Positions 45,001 through 54,600 of a DNA stretch of 64,000 nt are shown one piece after another (position 1 is the stretch's first letter; each line of letters begins with the position of its first letter). Made by a program: the position numbers and the translations under genes. The notes beneath the pieces were generated by a model. The model made no database searches. It saw only the letters and a program-made list of their open reading frames with translations, and was not told the DNA's origin. The DNA is from Chondrosia reniformis (Eukaryota > Porifera > Demospongiae > Chondrillida > Chondrillidae): contig OX359201.1 of the NCBI GenBank assembly GCA_947172415.1, positions 5,208,001 through 5,272,000 of the forward strand. Reading direction: 5' to 3'.

Positions 45001-48000
45001 AAAATAGAATCAAATTAATCTTTTTATTCCCTTTTATAGAGGTTTGTTTTAACTATATTTCCTTGATGTGTGCAGTTTTCAGATGTAGCTGAAAAGGATG
45101 ATCTGATTGGAACAGAGGACACTGCCAGGAAGTCAGGTAACCATGGTGACCAAATTGTGTGCTGATTCATCATAAAGATATCTAAATGATCTGGTTGGTC
45201 TATTTATTGTCTCTATTGTCTGGCAGGGTTTTTCTCAAGTAAAGTGCATCTGAAGAGCAGATCCACCATTTTTACATTGGGAAATCGTGACACAGTGATC
45301 ACCACAGAGCTGGAAGATCCCATCATTGTAGTACCTCATGCACAGAAGGCAGAGAAGAGAGTGAGTTGGGAGAGAAATGAGATTTAGCTGTTATTACTGA
45401 TATCAGCTCTTCCCCAAAGCCACTGGCTGCAGGGGGTTGTGCAATCTTACTTCATTGTATTCTTCCTTTCTTGATTTAGTCAGTTGTGGTTTGATTATCA
45501 CTTGCTCTATCTCTCTTTTCACAGTATCCATACGAAATGCTCTTCAGGAGCGTCCACTATGCCCTACTGGACCACGCCTGCAGGGAATTCCTCTTCATAG
45601 TAGATTTCTTCAAAATGCCTATTGGTGGGGCTGTTGACATATTCAAAGAGGTTGTGGGGAAATCCCTGGATTTCCTTCAAGTGAGTGTCTGTTGATGTTA
45701 ACAAGATCAGGCCACATGTACCACAGGTATTTGAGTGGGGCTTCTGTATTAATATATATATACTACATATACTGTATGTATTTTATATACTTATATATGT
45801 ACATACATTCACTATATGAACTACTACAATATATATATGTACATATATATGTACTATTTTTGGAATCCAATGAAACTCAAATTAAGATCCAATTACTGTC
45901 CTTAGATCGTGATCAGACATTAATTGCTTGACCTTGAGATATTGTTAAGTCTTCAATTTCCTGTTGCAAATCTCCCTCATTTTTGGGACCTCTTCCCTCT
46001 TGCAGCACCAGATATCAGACCATATGGCAGTCAATTACGATGCGGTTGGCATTCTCCTGGCTGTCCACATTGTACTGCGTTATCGGGCTATCATGCAGAG
46101 GAGGGATGTCCCTGCTCTGGACTGGTGAGTGTGACCAGATATAATGCAGTGGAGCCTCACTGAGAGGCACAAGGCTTTCAACCTCACAGTGGTTGCTATG
46201 GAAATGTCCAAACGTCCTAATGTCTAAATGTCTACGTCATACACATACAGCACATTTGGACTTTTGGACATTTCCATAGCAACCATTATGAGGTTAAAAG
46301 CCTTGTCCCACTCAGTGAGGCTGTACATGTATCTAGATGATGTAGTTTGACTGCTCTACCCAAGTTCCACTGCATGCCTCACTTGCATAGGCTATCATGT
46401 CAAGACTGATTACTCTGGTTTCTTTCTGTGTGATGCAGTGAATATCAACTTGTACTGATAAATGAAACTAGTTATTGTGAATAATAGAATAAGGATTTCT
46501 TCTAACTGCGTCGAACTTATCTTTGGAAAGGGTCATCTTTCGACTTTGGGAGCGTCTAGAGACACAGTTTGTCCCCAGGGTCAAAACGTTTGGCAGAAAG
46601 AAGAATCAGAAAAACTGCATCTCTAGACGCTCCCAAAGTCAAAAGATGACCCTTTCCAAAGATAGTTATTGTGAATGGCAACTGATTATTATATACTTAC
46701 TTTGTAGTTAGTATAAGAGGGAAGCATGAATTGAGGATTGCTCTGGCAATTGTAGCTCAGTGGCAGTGGCAGAGCACTGGTGGTCATAACCAGCTGTCCT
46801 GGGTTCAATTCCAGGCAATTGCTTCTTTCATGTTTTACCCTCTTCGTGATGCTTGAAAATGATTACTTGTGGTTTGATTATCACTTTGATTATTCACGAC
46901 AGGTACTGGGACCAAGTGTTATCCATACTATGGCCAAGGTTTAACTTTGTAATGGAGCTCAACATTGCCAGCATCCAGAGCTTGGACACTCACAGACTGA
47001 GTCAAGTAGACACTCGACCACATTATGTGAGTATAGACAATACAGTGTAACCTTCCTAATTGGGTCACCTGTGAGACCTACCTGCTTCATCATGCTGCAG
47101 TAGAGGGGAGACCAGCTTTCTAGGGTTAAAAAGTGTAAAATGTGTATGTAGCATGAAAAATCTAATATACCATTTTCCTATACCTATTCTGTAAAAAAGC
47201 CTATAAACTTGGAGAGAGCTTTGAACGAAATTACAAGAGTCTTTTCTTTCATCTTCTGCTCCACTGGGCCAGACAGCTGTTTTTGGGAATTCCACCCTTC
47301 ATCAGTGACCCTGGGAATCTTTGTCTTGAGATTATCAAGATTTAAAAGTGTAAAATATGTATATACGTATGTAGCATGAATACGTATATTTGGGATACAA
47401 TCAAAGAACCATCCTAGAGAGGTAACCATTCGTACACAGGTTCTGATAATTTAGAATGCTATAAATGTCTATTTCAGAGCTTTGGGTGATGTACAGTGGT
47501 GAATAGGAGAAGGAGAAGATTCTTGTATTTCATCCAAAGCTCTCACCAGGTTTAGTTACCTAGCTATAGGCTTATTATTGTAGAATATGATGTAGCATGT
47601 CTAAAAAATGTGTTAGATTATTAATGTGCATATAAACTTAAGTGGATCATTTATCCTATTAATGGTGATGGAAGCCAAATGAAGTATGTTTATAAGAATG
47701 GGTGTTCTTTTTAAATATCAAATTTTCGTATACACATTGAATTCCTTGCTACGTATAAGTGAATGTAAATTAATTAATCAAAAGACTCTTGTCTGGTATA
47801 ATTTAGTGGTTTCTTTCTATATTGTGTTTCTGTGTATACTTGCAAAGCATTTATTAAATAACTTGAGATGACCTTTATTTTAACTATGTTATTTGCATAG
47901 AATTATAATTAGCTGTGTCTTAGTTACAAACATGTAGTGAAATCAGTATTCCCCAATCCTCCTAACTGGTGAACCACAAAATTACCCATTTTGTTATTGA

Positions 48001-51000
48001 TGAATTCCTCGGTAATTTGCAGAGAGTTATCAATTATTATGCATTTGTACAGTAATGTTGAGTTTCATAATCGCTTAATTTTGTGTGCATTTATCACTTA
48101 TGCCATTCAAGGTGTACCTTCAGTGTGTTCAAGCTGCGAGCCTTCTCATTTCTTGTGCATTAGATTACGAGGAGATATGCAGAGTTCTCTGGTGCACTGG
48201 TGTGCATTAACCACAGTCACCCAGATGAAAAGGTATTGCATCACCGAGCAGTAACATTGCATCACCAAGCAGTCACATCTCCAGCTCTATCTGTTACCCT
48301 GTAGCTCTTGAATCCATTTGTAAAGTTGGGTGATAATCAAACCACAAGTAGTTACTTAGTACTACAGTCTTTTAGGTAAACCAAAGTCAGGTACATAAGT
48401 CTCTGGTATGTAATCACCTTATGGTATTGGCTGCTATAGCCCCTCCCACTGCCAGGAGCCCCTCCCACTGCCAGGAGCCCCTCCCACTGCCAGGAGCCCC
48501 TCCCACTGCCGGGAGCCCTGCCTATCTATGAGGCCAGTCAGAGAGATAGTTTCATTATTGCTTTTCATATCGCTGTGTGCTATATTTGTGTTAATTTCAC
48601 GAAATGAAGCAAGCAATGTTAAGAGCTCTTCTACAAATATTCACATTGTAGTATTGTATGATGGTGTTACTGTGAGAGCTGGTTGCTTTGTCATTTTAGG
48701 TATTAAAATGTTTAGCAAACTTGCAGAGCGAGGTTGAAAACTTTGCTTTACGCTTAGCTGCTGAATTTCAAGAGAGAAAGGAACAATTAGTCTTTTTAAT
48801 CAATAATTATGACATGATGCTTGGTGTTCTGCTAGTGAGTTCACATTTTTGATGCTAAAGTGGTTTTCCGTGTGATTGGTTATTAGGATATAGATCCTGG
48901 TAATCCATTATACTGCTACTATGGGTACCATGTATTGTCTAGACTTTCAGTTCATTCATCTTTAAAGCCTTTAAGATAGTTAGGAAATCTGGAGTAGTTT
49001 TGTTGTCTCAAGTGAATTCTCACTGTTTCCTTCATGTGTTGGCCACTTGGTTGAATTTTTGATATGTACATATATTGCGTAAGATGTGCATGTGTTGCGT
49101 AAGATGTACATGTGTTGCGTAAGATGTACATGTGTTGCATAAGATGTACATGTGTTGCGTAAGATGTACATGTGTTGCATAAGATGTGCATGTTTTCAGG
49201 AAAGAGCCTCAGAGGACACAAAAGAGGTTGAATGTTTTCAGCAGTTGCTAAGAGACAGAACTGAAGAGTTTATAGATGAAGTGAGTATATATTATATATA
49301 CAACATTCAAGAAATTAATTAGTATCTTCATGGTTTCTGGTGATGTTTTGGAGACATTTACTTGTTAAGCTTCTCTCATACAATGTATATACGTACCTTC
49401 AGGGCAGCATGAATACAGTAGTCGTGGTAATACGGAGACAGTCTGTGTGGAATGTGCTGTCTTTATGTCCTTGTTTATCATTTGATTGTCCATGACCTTT
49501 AGGCTCTTAAGGATGATTTAGATGTAAATATTGTAGATGACATTTTGGTTATAAAGATTTGGTTTAACAGATCTTGAAGACTTTGATGGGAGAGCTCTTA
49601 TAATAGACCAACTAAATGATTAGGATTTGCTTCATCTAAGTTTTATGATTGAACATCTTTGGAATTGTCATCATTTGATTCTGGATCCTCAGCCAAATGA
49701 TAACAATAATTAAAGCTTCAAGACCATGCGATTTTAGGTCTTAAAGCTCTGATCCTCTTTCTCTTCTTTGGAATTCTAATGAATAATTAAACACAACATT
49801 TTCAGCATGCTACATCTACTTTAGAATAAAGGCCTATAGGGAACTAAACCTAGTGAGAGCTTTGGATGAGGATACAAGAATCTTTTCCTTCTTCTCCACT
49901 GGGCATATGTGTATATAGTATATATCATCTTTGTCAGCGTATTAGTGTGTACATGCAGAAGTTTAACTCTTTATCTGTTTTGGGCACTAGTGCCTTGTAA
50001 TTTAACTCTGTTTTTTTGCTGTTAATGTAATATTATTATTATGTATAATATAAAAAATATACATGTAGTTATTGTATACACTCTGTATATCTCCAAGGCT
50101 CTAGCCCCATATTTTGGAGGAATAATATCATTTGTGAAGGAGGTGGATCCGTTGTTGGAGAGTGGACAGACAGATGACATTAAAGTGGATAAAGGTATCT
50201 ATCTTATGAATGATGTACATATGTACTGTTCAGGTCACACTAAATCGTTTTAGATGACAGGGATTTCTTCTAACTGCACCAAACTTATCTTTGAGATGGT
50301 TCATCTTTTAGCCTTTTGAGCATCTAGAGATGTGGTTGGTTCTATTAGGGATTCAGACATTTCGACCCGACCCTGGGGGTCTTCTTCAGTGACTCAGAGC
50401 CATCTCAAAGACACTACATCTTCTTTAGTACATTGATTTAAATGAGTTGTGGGAATTAATAGAGCTCTTTATTCTAACCACTTAATAATGTAATGATATA
50501 GATTTATGGTCTCTTTACAATCTGAATTGTCACCTATTTTAGGCTACAGTTCTATAAGGCCATCTATTGAGTCACGAAGACTAAATAGCTTTCCTCAAGA
50601 GTTGCAGACTATATCTCATTTTTCCCTTTTTAGAATGTAAATGAGCAAATCTCTTTCTTTCTTTTTTGTATTAAAGATCATCTGATGAAGTTGGTACGAG
50701 GATTCACTGCTAATTGGAAGAGCTCCATTGATGCACTGAACAGACAAGTCATGGCAGACTTTGTAAACTTTAAAAATGGAACTGCCATTCTTCAAGTTAG
50801 TCTGTTCAAACAGACATGAATAATCTAACTTTTTTCAACATGTTACATCAACTTTAGAGTAAATGTCCTATAGGGAACTAAACCTAGTGAGAGCTTTGGA
50901 AGAGAATATATGAGTTTTCTCTATCTTTTTATTCTCCACTGGGCCAGACAGCTGTTTCTGGGAATTTCATCCTTCATCAGTGATCCTGGGAATCTTTGTC

Positions 51001-51484
51001 TTCTTTGTGAATCCTGTGTGCTGCTGCTAGTCATGTGCTGCTAGACCTTAGTTTCCCATCTTTGTACAGTCTTCTTCATAGTATCATTAGCAATTGAGTT
51101 TATAGTGGCTGACTGATTTGCTATTCTGAAATAGATTAGTCATTCACAACTTAAAGATGACCAAATGGAGAACTGTCTTATCTATGAGAAATAATTAGTA
51201 TCAAGTCACTGTTGGGCAGGCAGTTGTATGGAATCATCTTATCATTCTGTACTTTATAAAAGTGGCCTTAACTCACAATGAGCTATTACTTTGTAGCCCA
51301 CCTTATTGCTCTTTTAAATGTTGTGTTTGTCTCACAGGGTGCCCTATCTAAGATGATACATTACTATCATCGGTTTTCAAAGATAATGTCACAGTCGCCT
51401 TTTACAAGACTGTCAGTGAGGAGTGAACTGCCAAACATTCACCACATTATGGTAGAAGTGAAAAAATATAAACAAAATTTTTGA
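42015..51484 (+). CDS. VPS52: VPS52, GARP/EARP tethering subunit, 19 exons, 705 aa
   Basis: VPS52 scaffolds the GARP and EARP complexes that tether endosome-derived vesicles. Exons: 42015-42047, 42111-42242, 42544-42619, 42922-42989, 43484-43659, 44054-44210, 44565-44665, 44739-44871, 45076-45136, 45227-45360, 45525-45680, 46006-46124, 46903-47026, 48164-48232, 48700-48834, 49200-49280, 50098-50194, 50677-50795, 51338-51484; phases close at 706 codons including stop (human about 723 aa). Matches to human by eye include DDIFLDEAVGHIKENLEDEL, YIAEGPNIAKLHTKIKACD, EIQTLQEQSLSMNTKLKNRQ, FSDVAEKDDLIGTEDTARKS, DHACREFLFIVDFF, WDQVLSILWPRF, TRRYAEFSGALVCIN, RKEQLVFLINNYDMMLGVLL and the end NIHHIMVEVKKYKQNF. 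The N-terminal part is coiled coil. Confidence 0.97.
42690..42800 (-). mobile_element. Family A element, truncated at the core (VPS52 intron)
   Basis: Minus orientation. Its 5' end lies inside the core (ATGATGAAGGGTGG retained, preceding stem I lost). ACAGCTGTC and TGACCCAGTGG are intact. Confidence 0.75.
46153..46322. mobile_element. Large foldback element (VPS52 intron)
   Basis: Arms of about 60 bp: AGCCTCACTGAG ... GGTTGCTATGGAAATGTCCAA and TTGGACATTTCCATAGCAAC ... CTCAGTGAGGCT, around a short centre. It begins about 30 bp after a VPS52 donor. Confidence 0.9.
46520..46663. mobile_element. Foldback element, family B (VPS52 intron)
   Basis: Long inverted arms CTTTGGAAAGGGTCATCTTT ... GGGAGCGTCTAGAGA and the inverse. 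The centre has CAGGGTCAAAACGTT, a remnant of the hammerhead-like core. Confidence 0.85.
46746..46890 (+). mobile_element. tRNA-derived SINE, best tRNA-like copy (VPS52 intron)
   Basis: The tRNA-like part 46746-46822 (77 nt) has acceptor stem GCAATTG/CAATTGC, box A TAGCTCAGTGG, anticodon stem CTGGT/ACCAG with loop GGTCATA, and T arm CCTGGGTTCAATTCCAGG. The loop lacks the T33 of true tRNAs and there is no discriminator/CCA context, so this is a SINE head and not a tRNA gene. The tail includes ACTTGTGGTTTGATTATCAC. Confidence 0.8.
47150..47330 (-). mobile_element. Family A element with ribozyme-like core (VPS52 intron)
   Basis: Minus orientation; core at 47264-47315, body GGAGAGAGCTTTGAACGAAA, tail CATGAAAAATCTAATATACC. 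Confidence 0.8.
47264..47315 (-). ncRNA. Hammerhead-like core, family A
   Basis: Minus strand: CCCAGGGTCA, CTGATGA, A-GGG..CCC-A, AAAA (GAAA changed to AAAA), palindromic ACAGCTGT, C, then TGGCCCAG. Stem I pairs over six positions with one G-T. The G-to-A change in GAAA predicts inactivity. Confidence 0.5.
47500..47630 (+). mobile_element. Family A body/tail fragment (VPS52 intron)
   Basis: GGAGAAGATTCTTGTATTTC, CATCCAAAGCTCTCACCAGG and TAGCATGTCTAAAAAATGTG match the family without the ribozyme part. Confidence 0.7.
48438..48513. repeat. 19-bp GC-rich minisatellite, 4 copies
   Basis: AGCCCCTCCCACTGCCAGG repeated in a VPS52 intron. Confidence 0.95.
49072..49192. repeat. 20-bp minisatellite, 6 copies (VPS52 intron)
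   Basis: Unit GCGTAAGATGTACATGTGTT, ending at the acceptor of the exon at 49200. Confidence 0.95.
49795..49905 (-). mobile_element. Family A element truncated near predicted ribozyme cleavage site
   Basis: On the minus strand it begins at GCCCAGTGGAGAAG, two bases downstream of the predicted cleavage point (GTC / TGGCCCAG), and runs through body and tail. Confidence 0.65.
50288..50412. mobile_element. Foldback element, family B (VPS52 intron)
   Basis: Left arm TTTGAGATGGTTCATCTTTT then AGCCTTTTGAGCATCTAGAG; the right end CCATCTCAAAG matches only its outer part. The centre carries a hammerhead-like core on the minus strand. Confidence 0.8.
50350..50396 (-). ncRNA. Hammerhead-like core, family B
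   Basis: Minus strand: GAGTCA, CTGAAGA, A, GACCC..GGGTC stem II (with a duplicated GGGTC), GAAA, ATGTC where ACGTC is expected, then TGAATC. TCA/TGA and the next pairs form stem I with one mismatch. Confidence 0.5.
50818..51005 (-). mobile_element. Family A element with ribozyme-like core (VPS52 intron)
   Basis: Minus orientation; tail CATGAATAATCTAACTTTTT, body TAGGGAACTAAACCTAGTGA, core at 50939-50990. Confidence 0.8.
50939..50990 (-). ncRNA. Hammerhead-like core, family A
   Basis: Minus strand: CCCAGGATCA, CTGATGA, A-GGATGAAATTCCC-A, GAAA, palindromic ACAGCTGT, C, then TGGCCCAG. All core bases are intact; stem II is weakened by GGA. Confidence 0.55.
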
Positions 51485-51569
51485 AAAATTTACAATCAAC
51501 TTTGTATTAATTTTTTGGACATTATCGCAATTAAGACGGAAATTAACGGGATGACACGTAAATTGTCGC

Positions 51570-51583
51570 GTTGCTTTGGTAAC
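51570..51583 (+). promoter_or_regulatory. RFX-type X-box upstream of ODF2
   Basis: GTTGCTTTGGTAAC fits the X-box consensus RYYNYY-N(1-3)-RRNRAC exactly with a 2-bp spacer, 78 bp before the ODF2 ATG. X-boxes are known to drive ciliary and centriolar genes through RFX factors; use here is inferred. Confidence 0.7.
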
Positions 51584-51661
51584 GTTTTTTGAAGGTGTGA
51601 ATGCTGGATGTCTTGCTTCCAACGACCACTTCAACTTTAGTCTGGATATTGAGAGTGCGCA

Positions 51662-54600
51662 ATGGACCGATCCGTATCTCCTCTTCATGTTCATGTTGGC
51701 GGGAAAGCGCCTGTTCACGTGCATCTCTCGTCCAAGCCGAAGTCAAAAAGCAGAGGAGTAAGTCATTTAATTGTTTGTGTATGTTTGTTTACTACGTCCG
51801 CACTATAATTAGTGATTGTCCACAAGCTGATTAGTGCAAGCTGTGAGGTTGATATTGGGTATGTTCGCTTTGTAGGGGAAGCTAACGACTTCGCAAAGAC
51901 TTGCAAAATCTTTTGCAGAAATGTCTGCTGGAAGACCTGTACGTACAGTCAGCCCCTCTGTTCCTTTGTCCATCCCTCTATGATATCTTCCTATTTGCAG
52001 AGCCTGAGAGCGACAGACCACTTGAGAGCCAGCAGCAGAATGAAGTGCGGGGACTTTGTCAAAGAGTCCACCAATCAGGGGCCCTGGATTCCCCCGCCTG
52101 GAAAGTCTTCAACAACCAGACCCTCAATGTTATGGCAGGTGCTTTTCTCAAAAATCATTTGTGTGTTTAAGTAATACTTTGTCATAAGATCATTTAGAAC
52201 ACCTTAACACAGACTACTGTTCTATTTTGTCGTACTACATACATACGTACACATACATATACAGTCCTTTAACTCTTCTACTTTAACCAATTAACATACT
52301 CTTACTATACTTGTGACTCCTCCCACACCAATCCTTTGATCTGAGGTAGAGTGGAGTTAGGTGCATGGAATTTGTAACTTGAGCTCTGAGATAATTAGGC
52401 ACACTATAGATGGTCACACGCTATGAGGTGTTTCAGCCCCCACTTTCCCACTGTATGTACATCAATGGAATGGGATACAGTAGATAAACCTTATAGTTGA
52501 CAGTTCAATGTGTGAAATATAGTGCTAAGATTGTGATAATTACATAAAGGTTTGATTGTTACAATGATGATGTTATTTGTAAGGTTGCGGACAGGAAGAT
52601 TGTCATGGTGTCTGCTTTAAGCTTCATCGCACCCTAGCTATTGCTATGTTTGCCTATTTCCTGATTATGTGGCCTACAGATGTAACTAGTAACAGTATGA
52701 AGCACTCTAGCATTAAGTTCAATTGGCATTGCTTTTGAAAATTCTAATAAATGTAATAGATGTAAGGTAGATACGTACGTATGTAATATGTACATATTAG
52801 CCCGAAAGCATGATTATTCATTTTAGTATAGGTTACTCACAGGCCCCATCTTACGTATACTGTTAGCAGCTCTACAGTGAATTGGTGACCTCTTAATTAT
52901 TACAATTATTACAGTTGTACATCCTCTGACTTTTGAGCGTTTAAAACACAGTTTGGTTTCGTTTCTTGGTCAAAAGTTTCGACCCTGTGGATCTCTTCAG
53001 TGACTGTGTGTATACGAGATCTTCTTGAGTGTTTTAAGAGTATTTTGTCTGAGCAGGAATTTGGACTGTTTAGAAATATGTTCGAATATTAATTAATAAA
53101 ATGGCATTCCTTGAACAGATGTTTGTATGTATGGGATCTTCTTGAATGTTTGAAGAGTAGTTTTGTTTACATTTGTCTGAACATTCCTTGTATAATGACT
53201 ATTTAGGAAGATGTTTACAGTTTGAACATTAATTAATAAAATGGCTTTCCTTGAACAGATGATATAATGACTCTCTTTACGTGTGTAGAATGGAATGACT
53301 GTCCTCTTATTGTATATATGTAGGGTCCAACCCACAGTCTCCAGATAACTCCTGGGGACACTGGGACTGCGGACACTGTATTGAGGATGAGTGACCTGTT
53401 GGGCAGTGGTAATGATACAGAGATAGTATTGGTAAGTCATCAATTTCACAGTAGCTCCACCGCACACACTTGGCCTTGATTATACCTTTCTATGAACCGG
53501 ACCATGTAATGACTCACTACTTCCACTACTATTGTGAAATTTGATCAAAACTAATCTTAAAGGATCTATATAAGGAAATGTAAGGATGTACGTACGTATA
53601 TTACATACTTGTTTAATTATTTTTGAGATGGTTCATCTTTTAGCCTTTTGAGCATCTAGAGATGCAGTTGGTTCTTTTAGGATTCAGTTGTTATGGCCCT
53701 TGGGGTCTTCTCCAGCAACTGACCCCCATGCAGTCGATCCTACGTAAAAGTACCAACTGCATCTCTAGATGCTCAAAAGGCTAAAGATGAACCATCTCAA
53801 AGATAAGTTTGGTGCAGTCGTAGAAGAAATTTTTATCACATCTAATTGTTTATTTATGTTCATGAGTTACACTGATGTTCATTAGGGTCAGGCTAAGGAT
53901 GGCATTGGTGAGAAAGTGGAAAACCTTAAAAAGGAAATGTCCAACCTAAGAGCAGAAGTGAGTCCTATACATGCTGCTGTACATGCTGCTGTACTGTACA
54001 TACATGTACATACCTCATCACCTACTGATGTATGTATGTATGTATGTATGTATGTATGTATGTATGTACGTATGTATGTACGTATGTATGTACGTATGTA
54101 TGTACGTATGTATGTATGTATGTATGTATGTATGTATGTATGTATGTATGTATGTATGTATGTATGTATGTATGTATGTATGTATGTATGTATGTATGTA
54201 TGTACGTACGTATGTATGTACGTATGTATGTATGTATGTATGTACGTATGTAGGTTGATTTAGACAGATCGTTGAGGGAGTGGAAGGAGACAAATGATGA
54301 CTTAGAACATTCCAGGAGATCTCTGAAGGAGAAGGAACTTGAGATTCAGGTCAGTTTACACAGCCTTCCAATGTACGTATCATATGCATACATGCAATAC
54401 TGACACACTAGTGTACAATACTGACACACTAGTGTACAATACTGACACACTAGTGTACAATACTGACACACTAGTGTACAATACTGACACACTAGTGTAC
54501 AATACTGACACACTAGTGTACAATACTGACACACTAGTGTACAATACTGACACACTAGTGTACAATACTGACACACTAGTGTACAATACTGACACACTAG

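Noticed and set aside
46746-46822. A tRNA gene with anticodon TCA
   Set aside because: The anticodon loop lacks T33, sister copies are interrupted, and the sequence continues into a SINE tail; treated as tRNA-derived repeat.
53916-54293. Long frames rich in MYVC or HTYI repeats
   Set aside because: Translation of a TATG/TACG microsatellite; intronic in ODF2.
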